A DNA stretch of 64,000 bases, taken from positions 310,001-374,000 of the forward strand of contig NC_064468.1 in assembly GCF_023343835.1 (NCBI RefSeq), in the 5' to 3' direction. Shown in pieces: positions 1 to 10,515 of the stretch (the stretch's first letter is position 1; every line of letters starts with the position of its first letter). A model generated the notes under the pieces. The model worked only from the letters and a program-made list of their open reading frames with translations, was not told the DNA's origin and made no database searches. The position numbers and the translations under genes were made by a program. The stretch comes from Lagopus muta (lineage: Eukaryota > Chordata > Aves > Galliformes > Phasianidae).

Positions 1-51
1 GCAAGAGGGGAAAACAGGGAGCGCGGTTCTCTCTGCGCTCTGCTGCTTGCA

Positions 52-563
52 GGGACCCCACAGGGACACACAGAGATGCCACAGGCACCTCATAGAGACA
101 CACACAGGCACATAGGGACCCCATAGAGACACGCAGGGACCCCGTAGGGACCCCACAGGGACCAAGAGGGACACATAGGGACCCGATAGGGACACAGAGG
201 GACACAGAGAGACCCCACAGAGACCCTAAAGGGACACAGAGCGACTCTATAGGGACCCCATAGGGACACACAGGGGCACATATGGACCCCACTGGGACAC
301 AGAGAGACCCATTGGAGACTCCATAGAGGCCCCATAGGGACACGCAGGGACCCATTAGGGACCCCAGAGGGACACGTATGGACACACAGAGGCCACATAG
401 AGACAGAGGGAGACCCCATAGGGACCCCATGGGGACATGTAGGGACCTCATTCGGACCACAGGGACACAGAGAAACCCATTGGAGACGCCATGGAGGCCC
501 CATAGGAACACAGACGGCAGAGAGACCCCATAGGGACCCCACATGGACACATAGGGACACCGT
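52..563. repeat. 11-bp minisatellite (GGGACCCCATA type), left-edge copy
   Basis: Tandem degenerate 11-bp units of the form GGGACCCCATA with GGGACACAGAG-like variants. The 51 bases before it and the array itself match 25,428-25,980 almost base for base, with only scattered substitutions, so this is one end of a duplicated block. The array stops abruptly at the 5' LTR. The minus strand is free of stop codons throughout because the unit read that way contains none; I do not treat that as a gene. Confidence 0.9.
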
Positions 564-806
564 TGTTGTCAGCAACTGTGAGACTGCGAGACCCCCCCCC
601 CGCGGGGTGTGACGCGTTAGGCCCTCTCCCTGCTCTATGATAGATGGGTGGTTCGTGCCCTTAGGGGCGTAAACGAAGCACTTAGGCTATATAAGCTAGT
701 GTATACGTGTAATAAACGCCATTTGCTGCTCATCACATTGGTGTCACCTCAGTAGTTGGCCCAGCTACGGTCTCCCAGGGAAGCGGAACGGGCGTTTACT
801 GCAACA
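564..806 (+). repeat. 5' LTR
   Basis: Begins TGTTGTC and ends TGCAACA, giving the TG...CA termini. It contains a TATA box (TATATAA, 688-694) and a poly(A) signal AATAAA (711-716), the expected U3-R order. Length is 243 bp, with a run of ten C near 592-601. Confidence 0.9.
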
Positions 807-808
807 AG

Positions 809-830
809 TGTTGACCCCGACCGCCGTGAT
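809..830 (+). promoter_or_regulatory. Retroviral primer binding site, tRNA-Trp-like
   Basis: Starts 2 bases after the 5' LTR. It reads TGTTGACCCCGAC and then CGTGAT after a CGC insertion. The tRNA-Trp-complementary PBS of avian leukosis viruses is of this type; the extra three bases and one substitution suggest decay. Priming ability is doubtful. Confidence 0.65.
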
Positions 831-935
831 ACCTGGGGGTGAGTCAGCTGTTCTGTAGGATCCCACTGCAGAGCGGTAAATTCAAATCCGCGGAGTGGTG
901 GAAGCCCAGGGACGGGGAGGAGTGCGCATTACTCC

Positions 936-2711
936 TTGTCAGGCAGGAGGCTCGGGAAAAGGAGCCAGGATCCCTCTGGCACTAGGGGAAACGGCAGGAG
1001 AAGGCCAGACATACGTTCGGCCAGAGGCGTTATGGAAGCCGTCATAAAGGTGATTGTTCATGCATGCAAAATTTATTGCGGGAAAAATGTTCCTTCTAAG
1101 AAGGAGGTTTCAGCGACACTCTCGTTGCTGGAGAAGGAGGGGCTATTATCATCCCCTTCTGACTTATATGATCCTGATAATTGGGATTCATTTACTGCTG
1201 TGCTCTCACAGAGGGCAATGTCCACTCAAAAAGTTGCGGAGTTTAAAGTGTGGGGATTAATTTTGACAGCTCTTAGGAAAGCGAAAGAGGAGAAGATTGC
1301 AGGTGACCGTGCTAGGGATCTGCTGGGGTTAGGGCCGGGGGGGGTCTTGTCTCCCCTACAGGTTCGCTGGAGGGCAAGATGGCGCTGACTCCTTCGGCCC
1401 CACCAGAAACAACGAGCCTGGGGATAAAGAAGAACGAAGCGGAGCAGGAACAATCACACCATAAAGAGGAGGACCCACCTCCTTACCCGGCTTGCAGCTT
1501 ATATCCTTCACTTAAGCCCTTCAAAGATAAAGGGGGAGGGGGGCCTGCGGAGGAATGCGGTATAACTTCTGGCACAGCTGATAAGAGGGTCCTTGGAGAG
1601 GGAGAGATGTCTGGAGGAGTTGTGGTGCGACCTGTGGAATGCGGCAGCGGGGGCGGGACTCACCTACTGCCCGATTCCGCTTGCTACGGCGGCCACCCCC
1701 CGAGGGGCGTGGATTGTCCCGCGCCGCTTTGCTGTGGGGGGGGCGTTCCGACGGGGATGGCCCCGGGGTCCGCTCAGGAGGGGCGTGGTCCCATATCGAC
1801 AGCTCCATGGGGCCCGCCTACCCTCACTGATTGGGCTCGTGTGAGAGAAGACATACGGGCTGCAGATCCGGCAGGTACCGCGCTTACTCTCCCGGTGGTG
1901 GTAAAACCAGAGGGTGCAGCTTGGACTCCTTTGGATTCCAAAGCGATTACTCGCCTCTCGGATTTAGTTAAAAGCAAAGGTCTGCATTCCCCTGTTACCA
2001 TGGCAGCGGTGGAAGCTCTCATGGCTTCTAGTCTCTTGCCACACGATGTGGTGAACCTTATGCATGTTATTCTTGAGCCTGTACAATACACCCTGTGGTA
2101 TGATGAATGGAATAGACTACTTCAAGCTGTGGTGGCTGCTGCCACCCGTGACCCCCACCATCCAGCCAACGGCCAGCGCAGAGGCGATAGAACTAATCTT
2201 GCACGTCTTCAGGGCCTGGCAGATGGAATGGTGGGATCCCCGGAGGGCAAAGCAACATTGCTTAGAGCAGGAGAGCTGGCAGCCGTTACAACTGCGGCCC
2301 TTCAAGCCCTGCGAGAATTGGCTAAGGTTGCGGAACCTGTGCTTCCGTGGGCAGACATCAAGCAGGGCCCCTCTGAGTCATTTTCTGACTTTGCGAATCC
2401 GTGCAGTGGAGGGATCTGATCTCCCACGGGAGGTCCAATCCCCAGTCATAATGGATTGTCTTAAGCAGAAATCGTTGCCAGACATCCAGCAAATCATCAG
2501 AGCAGCGCCGGGAACTCTAACTACCCCAGGGGAGCTTATTAAGTATGTGTTAGATCATCAGAGGGCCACACCATTAACTTATGAGGGACTAGCAGCCGCC
2601 ATGCAGGGAATGGCCGCTTCGGTTAGTTCTGCGGTTAAGACCACGGTGATGTCAGCTACTCGGGTCGGGGAAGAAAGGGATAAAGGCCCGTGCTTTAAGT
2701 GTAGGCATTAG
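936..2711 (+). pseudogene. gag: Degenerate retroviral gag (matrix, late-domain, capsid, start of nucleocapsid)
   Basis: Three consecutive open segments in alternating frames make up one gag. The first (936 to about 1,388; homology to alpharetroviral matrix begins at the ATG at 1,032) covers the membrane-binding matrix domain. The second (about 1,379-2,400) carries a PPPY late-domain motif and the N-terminal part of capsid. The third, back in the first frame (from about 2,396), carries the second half of the capsid major homology region and the capsid C-terminal domain. It stops at 2,709-2,711 inside what looks like the first CCHC zinc knuckle (only Cys-x2-Cys remains). The frame changes lie near 1,380 and near 2,395, the latter in the middle of the major homology region, so no full Gag can be made. 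The segment between matrix and capsid (about 1,500-1,800) is poorly conserved and G/C-rich. Nothing resembling protease or polymerase follows. Confidence 0.82.
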
Positions 2712-3573
2712 AATGGGTTCCCTTCATGGACAGGTGGCCAGATTGAGGCCTGGAGAACAAGCAATTCCATACAGCGGGTTTGTGAGAGCAATGCTCTCAA
2801 GGCTTGAGACGTCTGCCTTGATATTGAACAGACGTTTGTTATTTTTGAAGTACGTTCCAACAGGAACCTGAGACAATGTTGGTATATATTGGGCATAGGT
2901 AGTGCCACTAGAGCTATCAGCAATCACTCTAATCAGTAATCTCTAATCTCTTTGTCTATAACTTCACCAGTATCGTAGGCTTTAATTGTTAAGTGTCGGT
3001 AACATCACATCAGTTCTTGCAGGCTACCTACACGGTGATTCAAGACCTATCACCTACTCCAAGTGGAATGAATTTCGCTTTGGTAAGGAAGCTTCTGCAA
3101 CATGAGGGTTTGTACCAACTGCTAAAACGCGTCAGAGATAATGGACAGAAAACCTTGATCACTGTTCACCACGACACAAGAGAGAGACATCACATCTGAG
3201 AGCAAAGAAGGACGGAGAACACCACTGACGGGAAGTGCTTCTGAGATGGTCCATCAAAGCGACGGGAATGTTTAACTCTGCTTAACTCTATTCTATATTC
3301 GGTTATAGTTGCACTAAGTCTAATATTAACACGCTTCATACTTATGGGTATATTACATATATAAGTATGGTTGAAGACATTAGGATAATTAAGTTAGGAG
3401 GTTGTCATTAGGTTAATAGGTTATAGAGTTATTAGGGTAGGATTATTTTGCGAATCGGGATGTAACGGGGCAAAGCTTAACCGAGAGGACAATGGCATGT
3501 ATAGGCGCAGTGCGGGGATTTTGGGGTGTACGGGTTAGGGTCCTCTTGAGTTGTAGTAGACTTTCTTGAGCAT
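2712..3573 (+). other. Non-coding internal region of the provirus
   Basis: Lies between the gag stop and the purine tract. No reverse transcriptase, integrase or envelope motif is readable in any frame; the longest open stretch is about 68 codons (2,993-3,199) and resembles nothing I know. Composition is more A/T-rich than the surroundings. It probably holds leftover leader or 3' untranslated retroviral sequence after an internal deletion. Confidence 0.6.
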
Positions 3574-3587
3574 GGAGAGGGGGGAGA
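3574..3587 (+). promoter_or_regulatory. Polypurine tract
   Basis: An uninterrupted run of 14 purines (G and A only) directly abuts the TGTTGTC start of the 3' LTR, the standard primer site for retroviral plus-strand DNA. Confidence 0.8.
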
Positions 3588-3827
3588 TGTTGTCAGCAAC
3601 TGCGAGGCTGCGAGACCCCCCCGCGGGGTGTGACGCGTTAGGCCCTCTCCCTGCTCTATGATAGATGGGTGGTTCGTGCCCTTAGGGGCATAAACGAAGC
3701 ACTTAGGCTATATAAGCTAGTGAATACGTGTAATAAACGCCATTTGCTGCTCATCACAGTGGTGTCACCTCAGTAACTGGCCAAGCTGCAGTCTCCCCGG
3801 GGAGCAGAACGGGCGCATACTGCAACA
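3588..3827 (+). repeat. 3' LTR
   Basis: A 240-bp direct copy of the 5' LTR, with TATA box near 3,709 and AATAAA at 3,732-3,737. Most differences from the 5' LTR cluster in the last 55 bases (U5), where about ten substitutions are seen. The flank beyond it (CATGGGG) does not match the flank before the 5' LTR (CACCGT). Confidence 0.9.
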
Positions 3828-5848
3828 CATGGGGACCCGTAGGGGGCGTTCGCAACCCATTAGGATACATAGGGTGCCATGGGGACCCATAGGGTGCCTT
3901 AAGGAGCCACTAGCATACCATAGGTTGCCATGGAGACCCATTAGGATCCATAGGGTGCCACGGGGACTCTAGGGTGCCTTAGGTACCCAATAGTATCCAT
4001 TGGATGCCTTAGGGACCCACTATGATCCACAGGGTGCCATAAGGTCCCATAAGGATCCTCAGGGTGCCTTAGGAGCATTAGGACCCATCAGGCGCCTTAG
4101 GACCTCTAGGGTGCCTTAGGGAATTGTTTGGATTTATAGGGTGCCACAGGGAAATGTAGGGTGCCTTAGGGAACCACTAGGATCCATAGGGTGTAATGGG
4201 GACCCTTAGGGTGCTTTAGGGTCCCATTAGGATCCATAGGGTGCCATGGGGACCTGTAGGGTGCCTTAGGGAGCCATTAGGATCCATGGGGTGCCAAGGG
4301 AACCTATTAGGATCCTTAGGGTGCATAGGAACCCATAGAATGCCTTGGGGACCTATTAGCATCCGTAGGCTGCCATGGGGACCCGAAGGGGGCGTTCGCA
4401 ACCCATTAGGATCCGTAGGATGCCATGGGGACACATAGGGTGCCTTAGGCAGCCACTAGCATACCATAGGGTGCCATGGAGGCCCATTAGGATCCATAGG
4501 GTGCCTTAGGGATCCGTAGGATGCCTTAGGGACCCATTAGGATCCATAGGGTGCCACGGGGACTCGTAGGGTGCCTCAGGGACCCCTTAGGATTCATAGG
4601 GTGCCATAGGAACACACAGGGTGCTTTAGGGACCCATTAGGTTCCATAGGGTGCCATGGGGACCCTTTAGGATCCATAGGGTGCCTTAGGGACCCACTGG
4701 GACCCACAGGACCATTAGGATCCCTAGGGTGCTTCAGCACCCCTAGGGTGCTTTAGGGACCTGTTAGGATTTATAGGGTGCAACAGAGACCAACAGAGTG
4801 CCTTAGGGACCCATTAGGATGCATAGGGTGTCATGGGGACCCTTAGGGTGCTTTAGGGACCCATTAAGATCCATAGGGTGCCATGGGGACCCATTCAGTG
4901 CCTTAGGGACCTATTACGATTCATAGGGTACCTTAGGGACACATTAGGATCCATAGGGTGCCTTAGGGACACATTAGGATCCTCAGGGTGCCTCATGAAC
5001 CATTAGGATCCGTAGGGTGCTATGGGGACCGTAGGGTGCCTTAGGGACCCATTAGGACTTATAGGGTGTCTTAGAAACCCATTAGGATCCATAGGGTGCT
5101 ATGGGGACAGTAGTGTGCCTCAGGGACCCATTAGGACCCATAGGGTGCCTTAGGGACCCATTAGGATTCATAGGGTGCCATGGGGACCCATTAGGATTCA
5201 TACGGTTCCAGGGGAACCGGTTAGGATCAATATGGTGCCATGGTGACCCATAGGGTGTCTTAGGGACCCACTAGGATTCATAGGGTGCCATGGGGACTCA
5301 TTAGAATCCATGGGGTGCCATGGGGACCCACTAGGATCCATAGGGTGCCATAGGGTCCCATTAGGATCCTCAGGGTGCCTTATGGACCATTAGAATCCGT
5401 AGGGTGCTATGGGGACCGTAGGGTGACTTAGAGACCTATTAGGACCCTTAGGGTGCCATGGGGACCCATAGGGATCCATAGGGTGTCTTAGGGACCCTTT
5501 AGCATCCATAGGGTGCCAGGGGAACCTGTTAGGACCCATAGGGTGCCACGGGGACCCATTGGGTGTTTTAGAGAACCATTAGGATCCATAGGGTGCCAGG
5601 GAAACCCATAGGGTGCTTTAGAGACCCTTTGGGATCCACAGGGTGACATGGGGACCTGTAGGGTGCTTTAGGGACCCATTAGGATCCTTAGGGTACCAGG
5701 GGGACCCATTAGGATCCATAGAGTGCTATGGGGACCTGTAGGGTGCCTTAGGGATGCATTAGGATTTATAGGGTGCCATGCGGACCTACGAGGCTCCCTA
5801 GTCCACCCTTGGGTGCCATAAGTATCCATAGGGTGCCATGGGGACCCG
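3828..5848. repeat. 10-bp-unit minisatellite in 50-bp blocks (plus orientation)
   Basis: Degenerate blocks of about 50 bp made of five 10-bp words, typically containing AGGATCCATAGGGTGCC and TTAGGGACCCA. Many blocks carry a BamHI site (GGATCC). It is the reverse complement of the array at 16,400-23,575. The opening 120 bp (with GGGGGCGTTCGCAACCC) recurs near 4,375, an internal duplication. TTAGGG occurs often but only inside the longer unit. Confidence 0.92.
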
Positions 5849-5972
5849 TAGAGGCCGCACCTCAAATGCTGTGTTCAGTTTTGGGCCCCTGACTGCAGGA
5901 AAGATGTTGAGGCCCCAGTGTGCAGAGAAGGGCAACGAAAGTGGTGAGGGGTCTGGAGCACAGGGCTGCTGA
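5849..5972 (+). mobile_element. CR1 LINE fragment
   Basis: About 124 bp matching the CR1 segment at 27,631-27,755, including the TGCTGTGTTCAGTTTTGGGC and GGGTCTGGA-CACAGGGCTGC stretches. Truncated at both ends. It sits exactly between the minisatellite and the CCDC81-like promoter. Confidence 0.85.
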
Positions 5973-6099
5973 GGATGCCGATGGCATGGCGAGCAGAGGA
6001 ACGAAGGGAGAGCAGGCAGAGGGGGGCCGGCACTCCCAGCCGGGCCGGGCAGCAGCTGCCACCGCCAGCATCACAATGGGCAGCGGCCAGCACCAGCCG

Positions 6100-6236
6100 C
6101 GCCGTCATGGCGTCGCCGCGACGACGTTTGTGACACGGGCGCCCAGGGGGGTATAAAGGCGGAGCGCGGCAGCGGGTCCCGCATCCTGGAGGAGCATCTG
6201 TCCGAGAGCAGACGCGTCTGCAGGAGGAGCTCCAGC
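6100..6236 (+). promoter_or_regulatory. Core promoter and 5' UTR of the CCDC81-like gene
   Basis: A TATA box (TATAAA, 6,152-6,157) in CpG-rich sequence places the transcription start near 6,182, about 55 bases before the ATG. An imperfect X-box-like site (GTCGCC-GC-GACGAC) lies at 6,112-6,125. Its second half departs from the strict RFX consensus, so I regard it as suggestive only. Confidence 0.55.
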
Positions 6237-9200
6237 ATGGCTGGCGCGAACGAGGAGCGAGCCGCCGGCACGAGGCGGAACAGGAGGAGCGAGGCCGGCC
6301 CCGCAGCGGGGCGCGCCTCCAGACCCATGGACACGAACAGCAAAGGTGTGCAGGGCTGCGGCCAGCTTGGAGCGGGGCTGCGGCCGCCCTTGGTGCAGAG
6401 ACGGCGCATCGCTCTGCCGCCTCGCTCCCGCCTGGCAGCCGGAGGGGCGCCGGGCAGCGGCGGATCGGAGCGTGACCTGCTTTTCCTCTGTCCTGCAGTG
6501 CGAGTCGCCGTCTGGGACGCGGTGGCCGCCTACGTCCGGGAGCAGCTCGTGGCACACAAGGTGCGTTGGCCGGCGGTTCCTCCTCTCCCCGTCCGGCCTG
6601 GGCTTCCTCTGAGGCTTCCCCTGCATACGCAGCGGGAGACTCCCCCCGCACTTCTCTCCTGGGCGTCCCACGGGCTCCCTGCAGACGCACGATCCCTCGT
6701 GCCGGGCGCTGTCGGATCTCGGGGCCGATGCCACTCTCTGGAAGCCTCTGGATCCCGCGAGGCCGCTTCCACCCCGCCTGCTGTGCCGCATCTGGGAGGG
6801 CGAGGGGCAGGAGAGCGCCGTGCGGCCCTTCCCAAAGCCGTTCCCACGCCCCGGCTCGTGCCTCTGAGCGGCGGCAGAGGCTCCTGAGCTCTGTCCCTGC
6901 GTCGGAGCCCCTGCGGCTCTTCCCCCTGGCCGGCCCGTAACCCTTCTGCCCTGCTTTTCTCTTCCGCCCACAGGGGGTCTGGATTCCCACCTTCGGCTCC
7001 TTTGACACCGTCTCCAAAGACGTCTGGACCGAGGACGGGACCGTGACTCTGCGGTGGCCCGTGTTCCACCTGGCCGCCAACCTCATGGCCACGCACCACC
7101 TCAAGGCCCGCAGGGAGCCCCTGCCAGGTAGGAGGGGGGATTCCGCTGCTTCCGGCTGCGTGGACGGGGCCGATGGCCACCACCTCTGTGCCCACCAGCA
7201 AAGCTCCCCCTCTGAGGAGCCTGTCCAAACGCGGGGCCGTTCCGGCTGAGGTCCACCAGCAGCTCTTCTAGGGAAGCGCCTGTGGGAAACCAACCCTGCC
7301 GTCAATTCTGTCCCTCACATCTTTCAGTGCACAGGAAGTTGGAGCCGCTGAGATACAGCAGAGCGGCCGCAGGCGCCGCCGTGAGCTGGGAGAGCGTGAA
7401 GACCGGCATCCAGAGCACCGTGTCCATGCTCTCCGGCTGCCTGCGGGACGGGCAGAACGTGGCCGTCGTGCTGAAGGACATCGGCGTGCTGCTCATAGAC
7501 GGGCTGACGTTCCACATGAGATTCTACTACAGCTTCCTGGAGCAGCTGTCTGGGAAAGAGGAGCTCAGCAGAGCTGCTCTCAAGGTGAGCCGCCGTTTCT
7601 GCGCGGCCCAGGCGGAGCCGCGACCTCGCGGTGCCCGCATGCGGCCCACCAGGAGCTGCCGGCCGCTCGGGCCGTGCGAGTGCCGAGCTGCTGCCGGTTC
7701 TCCCTGCCTCGGGCTCCCCGCGTCCCCGGCGCCTCAGCCGTGACCAGGACGTCCCACCTCCTCCCTGTTTCTCCCCCGCAGGCCCCCTGGCTGCTGAACG
7801 CGGTGGTGTCCCCGGCGGCACCGGTGGCCTCCCTGGCGCTCTCCGGCTGCCTCGTCGTCTTTCCCATGTGAGTGCGTTGGTGGCGGTGGCTGCTGCCTGG
7901 TGCGGCCGCTCAGCTCTCGTTGCGCAGCACTTGTTCCTCGTGTCCGTGCCCGTCCTGCCCGTGAGCGTGTGTCGTGGGATCGCAGACTGAGCTGGGCTGG
8001 ACGGAACCCCGAAGGACACTTTGCCCACCCCCCTGCGGGGAACAGGGACCCCAGAGGAGGTTGCTCTGAGCCTGGTCCAGCAGGCCTCGACTGCCCGTCT
8101 GGGTGTCCACCAGCTCTCTGGGCAAGATGCTGCGGTGCCTCGCCGCCCTTCTGTCCAGCGCTCCTTCCTTACGTCCGACCCAAACCTTCCCTCCTGCCCT
8201 TGGAAGCTATTTCCCCTGCCCCCGTCCCGATGAACCCTGCTCGAGGCTTTAGAAAGCAGCGTGCTGCACGCAGCGTGACAACATGCCTGGGAGCAGACGG
8301 CCAGAGAGCAGCAAGGAGCGCTGGAGCGCTGCGTCACACCGCTCCGTCTTCTCCTCTCGCGCAGGTGTCACATGGAGTTGGTGCCCAAAGCACCGCCCAC
8401 AACGCGCCGCAAGGCCTCAGCGAGCCTCTCTGGTCGGGAGAAAACAAAGCAAGACGACGCTTTGCCACCTCTCCCACCTCGCGACCAGGGCAAGACAGGT
8501 AAAGCAGCCACCGGCTCCTTCCCGCGGCACGGGCAGCCAAGCGGAGCTGGGAAACGCCCCGCTGACCATCAGCCCAGGGCTCTGATGGCGGCACAGCTTC
8601 CCGCCAGCTCAGCACGGCCCCGAAGCCATCGGCCCCCGGCCCCTTCCCATCAGTGACTGCCGGCCTCTCCCAAACGAAGGTGCTGGCTGTGCCGTGCCCC
8701 CTGCCCCGGCTTGGCCCGGGCGGATCTCAGGCCCTGCCCTCCCCCGACGGAAGGATCCGGCCCCCAAAAGTCACCCCGCCACCTCGTCGTCGCCCCCCGG
8801 CTCCTCTTTCCCAAAGCCGACGCCTCCCCTTCCCCATTGCAGTGAGATTTGCTGCCCGGCCGACCTTCATCAAGCGGCTGAGCTCGGACAGCATGGATGG
8901 AGAACGGCTCCGGCGGATCAGGAGCTTGCTGCTGAAGAAGAGCTCCAAGGCCAGGTGAGGCTGGAGGCTCCGGGCTGCCGTGCGCACAGGGGCGACCCGA
9001 CGAGAGCCCATTCCCCAGCCCCAAAGGGTCCCTGTTGGTGGGGATGAGGACCGGGACCCCCCGGCTCACAGGGCCGCCCCTCTGCGCGTCTCGGGAGCCG
9101 CAGGGCAGCCGGCGAGCAGCCTGTGGGCAGGGCTATGTTGCGGCCCAGGCTCCCGGCTCAGGCTGGCGGCGTGCGGCCCAAAGCCATCGGCCACTCACGC

Positions 9201-9821
9201 GGCCCCCTCCCGCTCTGTCCTTCCAGTCTGCTGCCACCGATCCGGCCGCTGCCCGAAGCCCAGGAGCAGCCGGTGAGCTGCCAGCCGCAGGGGGAGGCAG
9301 AAACGTGGAGCCAGGAAGAGCTGCGCCGAGCACCGGGAGGCAAACACGTGAGATTCCCCGAGGAACTGGAAGCAGGAAAAGCCCATCGTGCGGGTGCGGC
9401 GCGAATCCTGCCGGTGGCCAAGCACTCGCCCTCTCAGATCACCTTGAGGACAGCAGCGTTCCAAGGAGGTTCCCGAAGATCTGCCTCCAGGGCTGCGTTC
9501 ACAGAGCCGCACGGCAGAGCATCCAGGCTCCCGCTGACGTGTGACTCGGTGTGGCTCCTCAGGCAGAGGGTGATGAAGAAGAGGGCGGCGCAGGAAGCGC
9601 TGGAGCGGGCGGCAGCATCAGCGCCTCGTGCGGAGCCCAGGCTGCCCGAGGAGCCTCCCGTCCGCCGCTCTGGATCGCTGCCGCCCATACGGGAAGAAAC
9701 GGAGGCTCCCGAGAGTCAGGCTGCGCAGAGCGAGGCCCCCCCCCACAGGAGGTGCCCCACGCTGGCCATGCTGATGCAGGCATGGTGCGCCCAGTGCAGA
9801 GGCCGCAGAACAGAGGCGTGA
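6237..9821 (+). CDS. CCDC81-like: CCDC81-like protein with tandem eukaryotic HU domains (8 exons, 502 aa)
   Basis: Model: exons 6,237-6,345; 6,499-6,560; 6,974-7,127; 7,328-7,584; 7,782-7,867; 8,365-8,498; 8,843-8,954; 9,227-9,821. All introns are GT-AG with pyrimidine tracts, and phases join without a stop to a TGA at 9,819. The first HU domain (about residues 38-105) has the family motif VWDAVAAYV...KGVWIPTFGSF; the second (about 112-190) has KDIGVL...MRFYYSFLEQL. The N-terminus (1-36) is Arg/Ala-rich and the C-terminal third is charged and Pro-rich with two SLLPPI/SLPPI motifs. Residues 196-222 are unusually hydrophobic. Human CCDC81 is longer (about 650 aa), so the tail is shorter here. 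The family is linked to centrosomes and is greatly expanded in birds. The start is the first ATG after the TATA box. The last exon could contain another short intron near 9,280-9,563. Intact reading suggests a functional paralogue, but expression is unknown. Confidence 0.78.
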
Positions 9822-10141
9822 ATCCCAGCCGCAGCGCATCTCCGACGCAAGCGGGCTGCCCAGGGCTCCGTCCGACCCGGCCTCCAGGGACGGGGCACCC
9901 GCAGCCTCTCTGGGCGTTCGGTTCCCGCAGCTCTGCGCACAGCGATCCGACCCGACATCCCATCTTCCACTCGGCACCACTTCCCTTGGCTGACCATCAG
10001 CCACGCCATCAGAGCCGACTCCCCTCCCGTCCGCAGGCTCCCTTTCGGGATGGAAGGCTGCGACGCCGTCACCCCCGCAGCCTTCCCTTCTGCAGACCAA
10101 CCGAGGAGACCTGGAGCAAAATGTCGAGGGGCAGAACCATC

Positions 10142-10147
10142 AATAAA
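10142..10147 (+). terminator. Poly(A) signal of the CCDC81-like gene
   Basis: A canonical AATAAA lies 321 bases after the stop codon, in the first A-rich stretch downstream, followed by CA-rich sequence and then a minisatellite. It fits a 3' UTR of about 340 bases. Confidence 0.7.
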
Positions 10148-10265
10148 CATCCTTTCAACATCCCCACACTGCCTGCGATGGCGTCACTGCGTCTGTTTGC
10201 GCCGGTGGAGGGAGAAAGCATTGCGGGAGGGCATCAGAGCGTCCATCAGAGCCTGTGGGCAGACA

Positions 10266-10515
10266 TGGGACCCCACAGAGACCCCCTAGGGACAAAGAGG
10301 GAGACATAGAGACCCAACAGGGACACAGAGAGACCCCACAGGGACAGCATAGGGACAGACAGGGACCCCATAGGGACCCCATAGGGATACATAGAGACAT
10401 CAAAGGGACACATAGGGACCCAGTAGGGACACAGAGAAATCATATGGAGACCCCACAGGGACACACAGGGACACAGAGAGCCCCCATAGGGAAAGACACC
10501 CATAGAGACCCCATA
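10266..10515. repeat. Short 11-bp minisatellite patch (GGGACCCCATA orientation)
   Basis: About 250 bp of the same 11-bp family as 52-563, in the same orientation, directly downstream of the CCDC81-like gene. Confidence 0.9.

Larger units (their letters stand above)
564..3827 (+). mobile_element. Defective alpharetrovirus-like endogenous provirus (LTR-gag remnant-LTR)
   Basis: Two direct LTRs (564-806 and 3,588-3,827), a tRNA-Trp-type primer binding site just after the first and a purine tract just before the second define a 3,264-bp provirus on the plus strand. Only gag-related coding is seen, broken by frame changes; pol and env are not recognisable. The family is the avian leukosis group, judged by the gag matrix region, the PBS type and the AATAAA-CGCCATTTG segment at the R region. 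Length and content resemble the short, non-autonomous avian element class described as ART-CH (VL30-like), but I cannot confirm the name without alignment. LTRs differ at about 15 positions plus a 3-base change in a C run (count by eye, about 6%), so the insertion is not recent. No target-site duplication is visible. Confidence 0.88.

Noticed and set aside
3828..5848. Many TTAGGG words, suggesting interstitial telomere repeat
   Set aside because: TTAGGG is always embedded singly in a 50-bp unit and never tandem, so it is part of the minisatellite.
5875..7305. 476-codon minus-strand open frame
   Set aside because: Antisense to exons 1-3 of the CCDC81-like gene in very GC-rich DNA; Arg/Pro/Ala-rich and without a recognisable domain.
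7782..7867. Exon 5 of the CCDC81-like gene as a transmembrane segment
   Set aside because: Residues 196-222 are hydrophobic but interrupted by Pro and small residues and follow a cytosolic HU domain; membrane insertion is not supported by any signal or flanking charge pattern.
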